A DNA stretch of 63,675 nucleotides from Pontibacter cellulosilyticus (GCF_014306105.1 NZ_JACRVF010000009.1:1-63675), one strand, 5' to 3'; shown: positions 8,688 to 17,537, numbered from the stretch's first letter. Numbers and translations are program-made. The notes: generated by a model from the sequence alone, not told the origin.

Positions 8688-8999
8688 TTACGCCTGCTGG
8701 CAAGCCTGCTCGCATCTACGGCAAGCCTCTGCACAAGCCTGGCAGTGGTCATGCTCGTGCTTAGCACATTCGTCTCCACACTCACGGCACACTCTGGCGC
8801 ACAAGTCGAGCACTTCTTTAGCCATTGTGGAGTCTCTGGCCACATATTCCTGCGCCATTTTACAAATAGCGGCGCAATCCATGTCCAGGCGAATACATCG
8901 CTCCATCATTTTAACATTATCTTCCTGTAAACAGGCAACAGCGCAGTGGTTACAGGCAGCTGCGCATTCGGCGAGTATTCTTATTAAGTCTTTGTTCAT
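8688..8999 (-). CDS. csp: Four-helix copper storage protein (Csp, DUF326), copy B
   Basis: 103 aa from the ATG at 8999 (MNKDLIRILAEC), which matches the start of copy A; an 8-codon upstream extension is unlikely. Like copy A it has 16 Cys in the same positions (CAAACNHCAVAC, CIRLDMDCAAIC, CARVCRECGDEC, CQACAEACRRCEQACQQA) and no signal peptide, so it should bind Cu(I) in the cytosol. The extra His in CNHC and the KHEHDHC loop distinguish it from copy A. It is divergent from the ion channel gene at 9241. Two Csp paralogues on one plasmid suggest dosage or differential regulation. Confidence 0.9.
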   Translation of the reverse strand: MNKDLIRILAECAAACNHCAVACLQEDNVKMMERCIRLDMDCAAICKMAQEYVARDSTMAKEVLDLCARVCRECGDECAKHEHDHCQACAEACRRCEQACQQA

Positions 9000-9240
9000 A
9001 GTAATGGTTTGTTTGTTTAACATATGTTTTGTCTATCTTTTTACCCGGTACATGGAAAGTATGTTTTACAGATTTATATATAAGTGTTACATATTTTTGG
9101 CCTTCGTTGCTCTACACCAGTGCGTAATCAATTTGTTTTAGAGTAAAACGAATTGGCTCAAAGATGACACAAGTCTGGGTGTTTTAACCTGATTTATTTG
9201 GATACGTTTAGCGTATCAGTGAAACGTAACACTCCGCTTT

Positions 9241-10260
9241 ATGAACACACTCTTCCTGGTGCTGGGCCTGCTTGTTTACTTGCTAACGGCCATGGACATC
9301 GTCAAAACCACCTTCTCCTCCAACGGCGGCGGCAAGATCACGGACGCCGTTTCCAAGAGCGTGTGGAAATCCTTCTTCACTTTGGCTGGTAAAAACGGAA
9401 GGTCAAAGCTTCTTCCCTATGCCGGTCCAGCTGTCTTGGTCACTGCTCTGATGACCTGGGTGGTTGGGCTGTGGGCCGGACTCTTCCTGGTGCTACTTTC
9501 TGATGCAGAATCAATCATCAAGAGCAGCGATCAGTCGGTGGCCAGCCCCCTGGAAAAACTATACTATGCCGGCTTCACGCTCTCCACGCTGGGGGTGGGC
9601 GACTATGTTGCTTCCAGCAACGTATGGCGCATTGCCACCAGCATCGGCGCCTTCTCGGGTCTGGTGTTCATCACAGCTTCCATCACGTATTTTGTGCCGG
9701 TGCTCTCTGCCGTGGGGCTGCAGAGCAAGCTGAGCCTGTACATCAGCGGAATGGGCAAGACGCCTCAGCAAATCCTTACAAAAGGCTGGGACGGGAGGAA
9801 CTTCTCATCTTTTTTTGACACGACCTCAGATTTGTGCCAGATGCTGATGCAGCACACTCTGAACCACCACTCTTATCCCGTTATCCATTACTTCCACAAC
9901 AGTCAGCCCAAGCTAGCCATCGCACGTGCCTTTGTGCTGTTGGATGAGACCCAGACTATATTGAGGCGTGGTTTGAAGGAAGAAATAGATTTGGATGAAT
10001 TGAAACTAGATATGCTGCAAACAGCCCTGGATGCCTACCTGGACATGGTCAAGGGTAGTTACCTGAAAAACCCTTCGCCAAATGAGACCGCCCCTGTGCC
10101 TGATCTCGAAAATCTTGAGGCTAAGGGAATTTCCTTGAAGAATTCCAAAGAGCTAAGAGAGATCTTTACCCAGCAACTGCACGAGCGGCGCAAACTTCTG
10201 ACGGCCTTGTTGGAGATGGACGGGTGGACCTGGCAGGACGTGTACCCTAGAGCAAGTTGA
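9241..10260 (+). CDS. Two-TM potassium-channel-like ion channel protein
   Basis: A 339-aa protein. An N-terminal membrane helix (1-18), a second one at about 62-87, a pore helix with selectivity-filter-like TLGVGD at 116-121, and another helix at about 129-155 (SIGAFSGLVFITASITYFVPVL) give the Ion_trans_2 architecture. The canonical TVGYGD filter is altered to TLGVGD, so K+ selectivity is uncertain. The cytosolic C-terminal half is helical and has no RCK Rossmann motif. A dyad GATACG-N5-CGTATC (9201-9217) in the leader may be regulatory. The gene is divergent from Csp copy B; its link to metal stress is unclear. Confidence 0.7.
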   Translation: MNTLFLVLGLLVYLLTAMDIVKTTFSSNGGGKITDAVSKSVWKSFFTLAGKNGRSKLLPYAGPAVLVTALMTWVVGLWAGLFLVLLSDAESIIKSSDQSVASPLEKLYYAGFTLSTLGVGDYVASSNVWRIATSIGAFSGLVFITASITYFVPVLSAVGLQSKLSLYISGMGKTPQQILTKGWDGRNFSSFFDTTSDLCQMLMQHTLNHHSYPVIHYFHNSQPKLAIARAFVLLDETQTILRRGLKEEIDLDELKLDMLQTALDAYLDMVKGSYLKNPSPNETAPVPDLENLEAKGISLKNSKELREIFTQQLHERRKLLTALLEMDGWTWQDVYPRAS

Positions 10261-10283
10261 GCAGGAGGAGCGAAGCACCAATC

Positions 10284-11591
10284 CTAACTGCACGATCCTC
10301 TTTCACATTCATTTTGCCTTTTGATCATGTCCACAACCAGCCCCGACCATGTAAAGTCTTCTGCTCCATAGCCTGCTCCTGTCAAGGGATGGTAGTACTC
10401 TCTAAAACCACTTCTGCGTATGAGCTGCTTTACACTTTGTAATAGCATTGCGGCTTCTTCTGTATAGTTTTTCTCTAACAGGTGCTCCTGCATAAACCAG
10501 TTAAACACAACCCAGGTGGGGCCACGCCAGATGTAGAGCGACTCATGCGGATTAAAAGCCGGCTCATCCACGGCTAGCGAAGGAATGGGGAAATCTACAT
10601 TAAACCCGTCTCTGCTTAGCAAATGGCGCTCCAGCACACATTGGCATATGCCTTTGGGTACATTTTTAAGCACAACCGGAAAAAAGATGGTACCTGTCCG
10701 TACTTTCAGCTTTTGAAAATGGTGGCCGTACAAGTCGTAAAAAGCAGCGTCCTTTTTATCAAACATATAGTGCATAATGCTCTGCTCGGTTCGCGCTGCT
10801 TGATCATCAAAGCGCGCGGCAGTAGCATCACCGGCAAGCTTGCACAGTGCCGACATGGCCCGCAGGTTCTGCGCATAAATTGTGTTGAACCCCACATCTT
10901 TAACTATAAACTTATTTCCTTTGTAAATGGCAGGCAGGTTATAGTTCTTCAGAAAGTTAAAGGTATCTACCTGCAGCACTTTCCAGAACAGCAGCGGTCC
11001 TGCCTTGCCCCTGTCGTAGCCCAGCACCGGGTCATAGCTGGCTTTCCAGTCCATCCCAGACTCAAAGGGCGAGATAATGGATAGCAGCCCTTCCCCTTCA
11101 AAATCACGATTCTTAGATAGCCATCGAAATAACTGCTTCAGCTTTGGCAGCATCTCCTTTACGAAAGCCAGGTCTTTATCCGCTTCATAAATGCGTATCA
11201 CGGCCTGCGCAGCAAGGGGCGGCTGCACCAGCGCCGACATGTGCGGTTTGTACAGCTGCAGCACTTCTTTTGGGCGTAACTGCAGCAGGTCGGTAACACG
11301 GCCCGGCCACAGGCGTTTCCAGTAACTCATGTGGCCTACAAATCCGTCGGGTTGCTGCATCTGGAACAGGCTGCGCATGTGCTTTTTGGCCATATCTACT
11401 TCGCCAAGAGCCGTTAGCGTAAATACATGAAAACAGGTATCCCAGAAAAACTGAAACGGATATGTATCCGGCGACGGTTTGGTAAAATGATAGGTAAAGC
11501 CATCGCGCGTGCCACTGATCATGTTACGATGTAACAGGTCCCGCACCTGCGCTCTCAGCGCTTCATCCGAAATTACATCCTGCTGCTGCAT
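10284..11591 (-). CDS. MGH1-like (six-hairpin, GH63/trehalase clan) glycoside hydrolase
   Basis: About 435 aa from MQQQDVIS (11591), which starts 4 bp after the upstream stop; alternative ATGs at 11612 and 11624 would overlap the upstream gene. The sequence has the (alpha/alpha)6 pattern of GH63/GH37-like enzymes: FQFFWDTCFHVFTLTALGE near the start, LSIISPFESGMDWKASYDP in the middle, and HESLYIWRGPTWVVFNWFM and FREYYHPLTGAGYGAEDFTWSG near the end. The Asp in WDT-like and ESGMD motifs are candidate catalytic acids. No signal peptide, so it is cytosolic, possibly acting on trehalose- or glucose-type osmolytes. It probably forms a two-gene operon with the upstream VKOR/SPW gene. Confidence 0.75.
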   Translation of the reverse strand: MQQQDVISDEALRAQVRDLLHRNMISGTRDGFTYHFTKPSPDTYPFQFFWDTCFHVFTLTALGEVDMAKKHMRSLFQMQQPDGFVGHMSYWKRLWPGRVTDLLQLRPKEVLQLYKPHMSALVQPPLAAQAVIRIYEADKDLAFVKEMLPKLKQLFRWLSKNRDFEGEGLLSIISPFESGMDWKASYDPVLGYDRGKAGPLLFWKVLQVDTFNFLKNYNLPAIYKGNKFIVKDVGFNTIYAQNLRAMSALCKLAGDATAARFDDQAARTEQSIMHYMFDKKDAAFYDLYGHHFQKLKVRTGTIFFPVVLKNVPKGICQCVLERHLLSRDGFNVDFPIPSLAVDEPAFNPHESLYIWRGPTWVVFNWFMQEHLLEKNYTEEAAMLLQSVKQLIRRSGFREYYHPLTGAGYGAEDFTWSGLVVDMIKRQNECERGSCS

Positions 11592-11595
11592 TTGC

Positions 11596-13146
11596 TTACC
11601 TGATGTACGCATCCCAGCCAGCAAAGCGTTGTTTAACAGGACCCAGCGGGAAGGCCAGTGCGGCTACGGCTAAACCTAATACTACGCCTGTAATGTGCAG
11701 CTCTGTTGGTCCGCCAAAAAACCATGGCGCCACCGCCACTGCTAGGCCAAGCAATACATTCAGATAACGGCCAATGCGCAAAGGCTCTCCCATACAGATA
11801 ACAGATACTACCACAACCAACGAACCGGCCAGGTGAAACACGTCTGCTACGGTATCTTTAATGGGTACTTCAAAAACACCCGGCGCAAAAACCATAGCTA
11901 CACCAACTATAGTTGCCAGGCTTAAGGTCCATGGAAAGCTCATACCCCAGATAGATGCCGCATATACTTTGCCCGGTTCCTGCGGAAACTTCATCAGCTC
12001 CGGTGCATGCTCTTCTTTTTCGCCTCCTTCTACGGTGCCGCCTTTCCAGAACACTTTCCAGAAACTTTCTCCCTGGTTTACTTTTTTTTTCATGAACTGC
12101 CCCATGGCTATCACTTCGTCAACTTCCAGCGGAATCATAGGCAGCATAATGGCAGCAGCCAGCAGGCAGAACGTGCACCAGGCACCCACCATCACCGGTT
12201 GTGAGATTACCAACAGGATATGCACCAGGCCTAAAGGAATTACCAGAATCCCGAAAACGGCAACCATCCAGGGCATGGTGCGCCAGCGAGCAGGGCTGCC
12301 CATCCACCCCATCAAAAACTCGAACGTATAAGCAATGGCTCCCAGCCCTGCATCCGATATTGGCAGCGAGTGCGACATATTAGAGTTAAGTACCTGTTGG
12401 CTCTGATTTCCGAAAAAGGGGTCCCACACCGAATCAATATAGCCCAGTTGGAAAGCAGCCAGGTAACGCGACACGATCCAGCCCAGAAAGCCCAGCACCA
12501 TCATGATCCAGCGTTGCGGCCAGGAGCTGGGGTTATAGCTCCAGCCCGGCGGCACCTTCGGCCCCATCTTCATGTACATGATCATGTTAGGCATTCCCGG
12601 TATCAGAATGGTAAGGGCAATAATCAGTGCCCCGACCAGCGTATCGTTCAGGTAAGCCACAGCTGAAGGTGACCAGAATAGGATGGGCGCCATAGTTAGC
12701 CAGATACCCACAAAACAGCAGATCCAGAGGCTGACAGGGCGATTTGGTGTAAGGCCGCGCCAACCGAAGAAAATAAGCAAAGCGCCACTGATGATGTCAC
12801 TCCACTTCATAAAAGCAATGCGCTGCTCTAAGGTAAGCCATACGCTCCGGCCTCCTGATGGCTGCACCGTACCAATACCGTAGTCAAAGGTAAAAGGCGA
12901 TACAAGTACCCACAGGCCAAGTATGACAATCATCCAATAGATCCAGAGTGTTTGCATGTGGTGCATGTGCAGCATCTTCTCGCGCATCTCAGGGTCCATC
13001 TTCATATCATGGTCTTTGTCGCTGTCATTGCCTTCGTGCATTTTCTGGTCGTGGTCGCGCATGTTTTTTTCAGCCATTGGCCGGGTTACACCGCGCATGC
13101 CCATGCCACCACCCTGTTTCCCCATTTTACTATTGCTATCTGTCAT
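11596..13146 (-). CDS. Polytopic membrane protein with VKOR (CxxC) and SPW-like domains
   Basis: 516 aa from MTDSNSK (13146); an upstream in-frame extension is improbable. The N-terminal 64 residues are Met/His/Asp-rich (KNMRDHDQKMHEG, MLHMHHMQ), suggesting metal binding. About ten membrane helices follow. The first block has the SPW signature (GLWVLVSPF, and W/P repeats such as WLTMAPILFWSP); the central part carries the redox motif WCTFC (Cys324/Cys327) in GAWCTFCLLAAAIML, as in vitamin K epoxide reductase/DsbB-like proteins. Family members re-oxidise thiol partners using quinone. In this copper context it may maintain periplasmic disulfides damaged by copper. It is the first gene of the operon with the glycosidase gene. 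Confidence 0.75.
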   Translation of the reverse strand: MTDSNSKMGKQGGGMGMRGVTRPMAEKNMRDHDQKMHEGNDSDKDHDMKMDPEMREKMLHMHHMQTLWIYWMIVILGLWVLVSPFTFDYGIGTVQPSGGRSVWLTLEQRIAFMKWSDIISGALLIFFGWRGLTPNRPVSLWICCFVGIWLTMAPILFWSPSAVAYLNDTLVGALIIALTILIPGMPNMIMYMKMGPKVPPGWSYNPSSWPQRWIMMVLGFLGWIVSRYLAAFQLGYIDSVWDPFFGNQSQQVLNSNMSHSLPISDAGLGAIAYTFEFLMGWMGSPARWRTMPWMVAVFGILVIPLGLVHILLVISQPVMVGAWCTFCLLAAAIMLPMIPLEVDEVIAMGQFMKKKVNQGESFWKVFWKGGTVEGGEKEEHAPELMKFPQEPGKVYAASIWGMSFPWTLSLATIVGVAMVFAPGVFEVPIKDTVADVFHLAGSLVVVVSVICMGEPLRIGRYLNVLLGLAVAVAPWFFGGPTELHITGVVLGLAVAALAFPLGPVKQRFAGWDAYIR

Positions 13147-13705
13147 TTCTGTGGAGTTTAAATTTAATTTATTCTCTCTCTTATCAAATAAAGGAAGTGC
13201 TAATATCACTTTAAACAGAAAGGGTGCTGGGAGGAAGGAGCAGCAGTTAAGTATGGGTAAGCCCAATACTGCTTACTAGTTATATTTAATAGCAGGTATC
13301 ACTAGATTGGCTAAACAGTCAAAATTGAAAATCAGGATAAAACATTCCTACCTGTTTTACAAAAATGCTCAGGGTAAGGTTACTATAGGGGAAAAATATA
13401 TACTACAAATTCTCTCTTTCTGCCGTGATTATAGAGGTGCTGACACTTAAAAATTTCACTTTCGCGGCATCATAGAAGTGTCTGCGAATCTGCCGGGACC
13501 CTAAGGCATTTATAAAAGCTGTCTTAACACCTGCTCTGTTAAATGTGCACAAGTCACAGGCTATCTAATTTACATAACCCTACTTATAAGCCAGAATTAA
13601 AACAGACTAGGTCCGCTGCCTGGTTCGAAATAGAGAGAAAACAAAAGAGGCGCTATCTTTTCAGTAACGCCTCACAAAGCTATAGATACGGCCTCTCCCC
13701 TACCC
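13147..13705. other. Intergenic region between metal and replicon modules
   Basis: 559 bp without a supported gene. It holds the upstream region of the VKOR/SPW gene and, at 13647-13673, the terminator of the par operon. No consensus promoter stands out. Confidence 0.4.
13634..13673 (-). terminator. Rho-independent terminator of the par/GIY-YIG operon
   Basis: On the minus strand, GAGGCG (13673-13668) pairs with CGCCTC (13652-13647), followed by a T-rich tract (TTTTGTTTTC). It lies 33 bp beyond the stop codon of the GIY-YIG gene. Confidence 0.75.
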
Positions 13706-14032
13706 TTACGCAGCGAAGAGTTCCAATTGCCCTTCCAGGCAATAGCGGTTGTTGAACTTTGGTTTGAGCATCCGGATGAAATGCTTTTCCAAACGTAGCA
13801 CCTCTTCTTTGCTCTTGTATTCCTGAAGATAGATCAGAGAAGTATCAGTGCATTTAGCTCTATGCTTGGCCATGCGCCAGAAGATGTTACTTGTCTCTCC
13901 TACATACATGCAGTCACTTCCTTCAAAGATGAGATAAAGAAAATATGTGTTGTTATCACGAACGTACCGCAGGTGCTTGAATGCCTTTAGCACCTCTTTC
14001 CTACTATAGGTTGTGAGGCTTTCTAAAATCAT
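13706..14032 (-). CDS. GIY-YIG domain protein
   Basis: A 108-aa protein with a single GIY-YIG fold. The degenerate GIY motif is YFLYLIF (30-36), followed by CMYVGETSN (41-49, the YIG strand), Arg53 and His57 in FWRMAKHR, and the conserved Glu in RLEKHFIRMLKPKFNNR (about 82) that binds the metal in this nuclease family. Stand-alone small GIY-YIG proteins are structure-specific or sequence-specific endonucleases. The start codon lies immediately after the stop of the RHH gene, so it is the third gene of the parA operon, suggesting a plasmid maintenance or replication-related role, which is inferred. Confidence 0.75.
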   Translation of the reverse strand: MILESLTTYSRKEVLKAFKHLRYVRDNNTYFLYLIFEGSDCMYVGETSNIFWRMAKHRAKCTDTSLIYLQEYKSKEEVLRLEKHFIRMLKPKFNNRYCLEGQLELFAA

Positions 14033-14317
14033 CTATTTTTTTAAATATGGTTTCCCCTTAAAGTATTCCTTTAAGATATATTCAACAAAGTCTGATTTGC
14101 TTCTATACATTTCATGCAATGTACCTTTGTCAATATAATCTTCCAATACTTCATCAACAAAAAAAGTAATTCGTTTCCTATTTGATTCCTTCTTTTTTTT
14201 CGATGGAATAGTTATAGTTTTTTCTTCTTTTGATGTATCTATAGTTGTCTCAGAAGGCTTTGATCCATGTAGCTTCCCTAAAACATTATCAAATCTCTTC
14301 GTCTCTTTATTTGCCAT
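14033..14317 (-). CDS. Ribbon-helix-helix-like plasmid partition protein (ParA partner)
   Basis: A 94-aa protein. The first 50 residues are polar and Lys-rich (flexible tail); the last 45 have the beta-strand plus two-helix pattern of RHH DNA-binding proteins (RKRITFFVDEVLEDYIDKGT, then YRSKSDFVEYILKEYF). Small RHH proteins encoded just downstream of ParA act as centromere-binding ParB/ParG analogues. The gene is 62 bp downstream of parA and touches the GIY-YIG gene. Its likely binding site is the AT-rich region upstream of parA. The RHH assignment is by pattern and not certain. Confidence 0.65.
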   Translation of the reverse strand: MANKETKRFDNVLGKLHGSKPSETTIDTSKEEKTITIPSKKKKESNRKRITFFVDEVLEDYIDKGTLHEMYRSKSDFVEYILKEYFKGKPYLKK

Positions 14318-14379
14318 GATTCTTGACTAAACTCTATTTAGTTAATAAAAGTAATAAGTTGTTAATGTTAAATAAAGTA

Positions 14380-15138
14380 TTAACTATTAATAATTTCTTC
14401 AGTTAATTCTTTATAATCTTTTGCCCCATTAGAGTCTGGAGCATAAGAGAATACATCTTGGTTCATGACTAAACATTCATGCAGAGCTACATTTGTTCGT
14501 ATAGCAGTCTTCATCACCTTATCTCCTAACTGTTGCTGTGCTTCCCGTACGATTGTTTTCCCTAGTATAGTTTGTGCATTTTTAGAGTGGTTCGTAAAGA
14601 ACAAACCTCCAAGCTCTAATTTAGGATTTAGTTCCTCTTCGACTATTATATCAATTGTTTCAAGCATCTTATCTAATCCATTCCAGGCAAAAGGCTCAGC
14701 AACCATAGGTATGTAAACCTTATCTGAAGCTATTAAAGCATTTACTGTATAGATACCCAAAGAAGGTGGGCAATCAATGATTACAAAATCATATTTTTCT
14801 TTAACCTTTTTCAAAATTGACCTAAGTTTTGCTGCACCAGCTACTGAATGTGCTACGGCATTTTCTCTAGAAATAAGAGAATGTCCTGAATAAGCGATGT
14901 CTACTCCATTTACGCATTTGATTACGTCTGTAATTTTACAGTTATCAAGAAGAGCATCAGATATGTTTAGATCTTCCTTGGGCGATATTCCAACTGACGT
15001 TGTTAGGTTAGCTTGTGCATCCAGATCTACTAAAAGAACTTTCTTACCCATCTCCTTTAATGCAAATCCTATACTCTGTGTACTTGTAGTTTTGGCTACT
15101 CCACCTTTTGCGTTTACTATAGAAAGAACTTTTGCCAT
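14380..15138 (-). CDS. parA: ParA-family partition ATPase
   Basis: 252 aa from MAKVLSIVNAKGG (15138; three extra upstream codons are possible). A deviant Walker A motif KGGVAKTT at 11-18, Walker A' VLLVDLDAQANLTTS and Walker B FVIIDCPPSLGIYT are all present. There is no N-terminal HTH, so it is a short Type Ib ParA. It binds nucleoid DNA with ATP and moves plasmid copies through the partner encoded downstream. It is the first gene of a three-gene operon. The 500-bp AT-rich spacer upstream probably contains the centromere and promoter. Confidence 0.93.
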   Translation of the reverse strand: MAKVLSIVNAKGGVAKTTSTQSIGFALKEMGKKVLLVDLDAQANLTTSVGISPKEDLNISDALLDNCKITDVIKCVNGVDIAYSGHSLISRENAVAHSVAGAAKLRSILKKVKEKYDFVIIDCPPSLGIYTVNALIASDKVYIPMVAEPFAWNGLDKMLETIDIIVEEELNPKLELGGLFFTNHSKNAQTILGKTIVREAQQQLGDKVMKTAIRTNVALHECLVMNQDVFSYAPDSNGAKDYKELTEEIINS

Positions 15139-15649
15139 GACATTCATGAAGTATTAAAAGTTAATAATTTAAATAATAACGTAATTATATTAACATTATT
15201 TAATATTAGCAAATTATTCAAAATTGTTAATTTATTAATTTTATTAACTATTAATAAGCCTGTTCATGTATAGATGATATTAAGCAAAGTAGAGTAGATT
15301 AATATTTACTGTATAACCATATCATGCATTTGGCCCATGGAGGATCTTGATATTTACTCAAGATCCTCCATGGGCCAAATTTGCCAACTAGTTTATCATA
15401 TTTGTTAAGTATAGCAGTATCTAATACTAGAACTATGATGGGTAATACTACTATTCATAAATAGTGGTTAGAAGGAAGTAGAGGAACAACACCCCCCATT
15501 ATATCTACTGCCAAAAATACATTTTAACTACGGCTAAATTATTAAGGTTATTAACAATATTAACATTACACACTTTATTAAAAATCAAGCCCTTGCAAAC
15601 AGTTGTTAAATTATTAACAATGAATAAAACACTGCATGATACTTTATAA
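15139..15649. other. AT-rich spacer between parA and rep, candidate centromere
   Basis: 511 bp, very AT-rich, with recurring GTTAAT/ATTAAC words (e.g. 15158-15260 and 15533-15620) on both strands. The recurrence next to parA fits a partition site. A strong hairpin lies at 15328-15380. No ORF. Confidence 0.45.
15328..15380. terminator. Perfect 23-bp inverted repeat between rep and parA
   Basis: Arms 15328-15350 and 15358-15380 are perfectly complementary with a 7-nt loop (TATTTAC). It lies 270 bp downstream of the rep stop, so it may end rep transcription before it enters parA; a role in partition or origin function is an alternative. Confidence 0.6.
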
Positions 15650-16717
15650 CTAACGCTTATTCTTTTCTATTTTATTTTCTAGATGTTTAGAAAACCATTC
15701 ACTTTCAGAAGTAAAGCTCAAGGTCCCTTTATTTGTTGAAAACCAATTGTTAGCTTTTGTAATAACAACTGGATCTAAGAGCCGAATATATCTATCAATC
15801 AACTCGTCTGAGAAAGAGTATTTCTCCTTCATAATACGAATTGCATTTCTTGTCACTTTATCTATTGCTGGGTTAGTAATAGGGGAGAAGAAAAGCTCTT
15901 GTTGAGTTAAAGTAGATTCTAACTTACTTGACCTCCCAGATTCAGGTGAATGTATTCTAATAGTTTTAATTAATGAAAAAGTAATAGAATCTGCATTCCG
16001 ACCTCTTTTGTTAATCTTGTAATCAAAAGCCATGTCTGTATCCTTTAGATCTTCTTTGGCAGCATCTAAAATCCTACGCTTAAATTCAGCAAAAAGAGGA
16101 TACTTTATAACTTGTACATTCTCTCCCTCAGGTAAGCCTTGTTTTCTAGCTTCCTCATCATTCAATTCTATATCAAGACCTAACATCAAGCGAAGCTCTC
16201 TATAAGCAATAGTAGTAGGCTTTTCTTTAAATTGACCTTGCTTTATTAGCATGTAGATCCTATAAGCTTGAATTGTTTTAAGGCCCAGAAGCTGTTCAAG
16301 TTCTGCTTGGGTATAATTCCCCTTTAAATCAAGCAAGTAAGGAGCAAGGTCATTGTTAATTTTAGTTACAATGTATTTACTATCTTGAGTGTAAGTAACA
16401 GTCGGGAATATAACCATGCTGGCAAAAGTTCTATTCTTATCAGCATCCAAACTCTCAATTTTGAATTTTATCTCCTGTAAATCAGACGCTAACTTAGCTA
16501 CTTGTTTAAAGTTCTTACCGCCTTTAGATGTATAAAGAGCAGCAATAGGTATTTTTACATGAGTGAGTTCTTTATCATCCTTATGAATATGGCTTAATGC
16601 ATAAATAAATGCTCGTAGCTGAACAGTTGGAATGTCAAAATGACTATTAATTAAATTGTTATGTTGCGTAACTATCTTGTTCGGCTGCTTAACATGTGTA
16701 TTTAATAATTCGCTCAT
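15650..16717 (-). CDS. repB: Rep_3 family plasmid replication initiator
   Basis: A 355-aa protein with the two winged-helix pattern of Rep_3/RepB initiators: NKIVTQHNNLINSHFDIPTVQLRAFIYALSHI at the N-terminus, then KYIVTKINNDLAPYLLDLKGNYTQAELEQLLGLKTIQAYRIYMLIKQ. In this family it binds iterons, bends the origin and recruits the host helicase. The iteron array starts about 90 bp upstream of its start codon, which also suggests autoregulation. Codon use and AT content match parA. This is the only replication initiator seen in the window. Confidence 0.92.
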   Translation of the reverse strand: MSELLNTHVKQPNKIVTQHNNLINSHFDIPTVQLRAFIYALSHIHKDDKELTHVKIPIAALYTSKGGKNFKQVAKLASDLQEIKFKIESLDADKNRTFASMVIFPTVTYTQDSKYIVTKINNDLAPYLLDLKGNYTQAELEQLLGLKTIQAYRIYMLIKQGQFKEKPTTIAYRELRLMLGLDIELNDEEARKQGLPEGENVQVIKYPLFAEFKRRILDAAKEDLKDTDMAFDYKINKRGRNADSITFSLIKTIRIHSPESGRSSKLESTLTQQELFFSPITNPAIDKVTRNAIRIMKEKYSFSDELIDRYIRLLDPVVITKANNWFSTNKGTLSFTSESEWFSKHLENKIEKNKR

Positions 16718-16807
16718 GAGTTTTCATATCTTTTCTTAAATATATGTATAAAATATTCTTCTTGTACATATAATTTCAAAGATTTTAAACCACTAAATAT
16801 CTATTTG

Positions 16808-16958
16808 GTGGGATTTTGTACACACAATGGGAATCTGTACATGTAAAAGTGGGAAAGTGTACATACAAAAGTGGGAAAGTGTACATGTAAAAGTGGGAAA
16901 GTGTACATGTAAAAGTGGGAATCTGTACATGTAAAAGTGGGAATCTGTACATGTATTA
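16808..16958 (+). repeat. Origin iterons: six tandem 22-bp repeats plus one partial
   Basis: Units begin at 16827, 16849, 16871, 16893, 16915 and 16937 (exact 22-bp period), preceded by one at 16808. The consensus is GTGGGAAWSTGTACATGTAAAA. Further single copies occur at 17131, 17195 and 17365 (GTGGGATTYTGTACAY). They lie directly upstream of the Rep_3 gene and are the presumed Rep-binding sites of oriV. Confidence 0.92.
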
Positions 16959-16984
16959 ACTCGCAACAGCCTTGTAATTAAGCA

Positions 16985-17435
16985 TATATGCCATTCTTAA
17001 TAATTAATAAGTAAAAGAATAAAGAATAAAAAAAATAGATTTTTTATTCTTTATAAGGTTAAAAACATTTAAAAAAAGCCCTTAAGGACGTTATTTTGAT
17101 GCTTTCCAAAAAATAAAGAGATCGCCTTTTGTGGGATTCTGTACATATATACATCTATAGACTTAGTCATTTGATGTCTCAACCATTTAGAATAGTGGGA
17201 TTTTGTACATTAATGATGTCATGTTAGAGAAACTTTTGATTTTATGACGTGTGGTTAAAGTCTTGATAATCAAACAATTGCAATTTACAGTGAATAATGG
17301 AAAAAGGCCTGTGGGGTATCAAATAAAACCTGTACATATATCCAAAATGCCTTCTATATAAAGGGTGGGATTTTGTACACATATAGTTGATTTTACCCCA
17401 TTTTTACTAAATAATGGTAATATTTAGTAAAAATG
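16985..17435. other. Origin: AT-rich unwinding region, distal iterons and inverted repeats
   Basis: 16991-17060 is almost pure A/T and contains a 12-bp inverted repeat (17022-17033/17040-17051); it is a candidate DNA unwinding element. Dispersed iterons follow at 17131, 17195 and 17365. A perfect 14-bp inverted repeat with 7-nt spacer lies at 17400-17413/17421-17434. Confidence 0.65.
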
Positions 17436-17503
17436 TATCTTTTTTAGATTTTCAAATGTAATTATTCTGATATTCCTAAAATCATTGATCTATAATGTTT
17501 ACA

Positions 17504-17537
17504 GGTATCAAATAAAACATATGTTTTATTTGATACC
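17504..17537. promoter_or_regulatory. Perfect 34-bp palindrome beyond the iterons
   Basis: Two 17-bp halves (17504-17520, 17521-17537) are exact reverse complements with no spacer. The half-site GGTATCAAATAAAAC recurs at 17315-17329. It could be a recombination or dimer-resolution site, or a repressor operator. Confidence 0.6.

Noticed and set aside
1857..8999. Composite transposon bounded by the two csp copies
   Set aside because: The two copies are independent genes without terminal repeats or transposase; similarity is limited to the coding region.
8539..9141. 200-codon plus-strand ORF over csp copy B
   Set aside because: It is antisense to the Csp gene; the Cys/Ser/His-rich translation only mirrors the csp codons, as also seen over copy A.
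16808..16958. CRISPR-like array of 22-bp repeats
   Set aside because: The repeats are directly adjacent with no spacers and lie next to rep; they are origin iterons.
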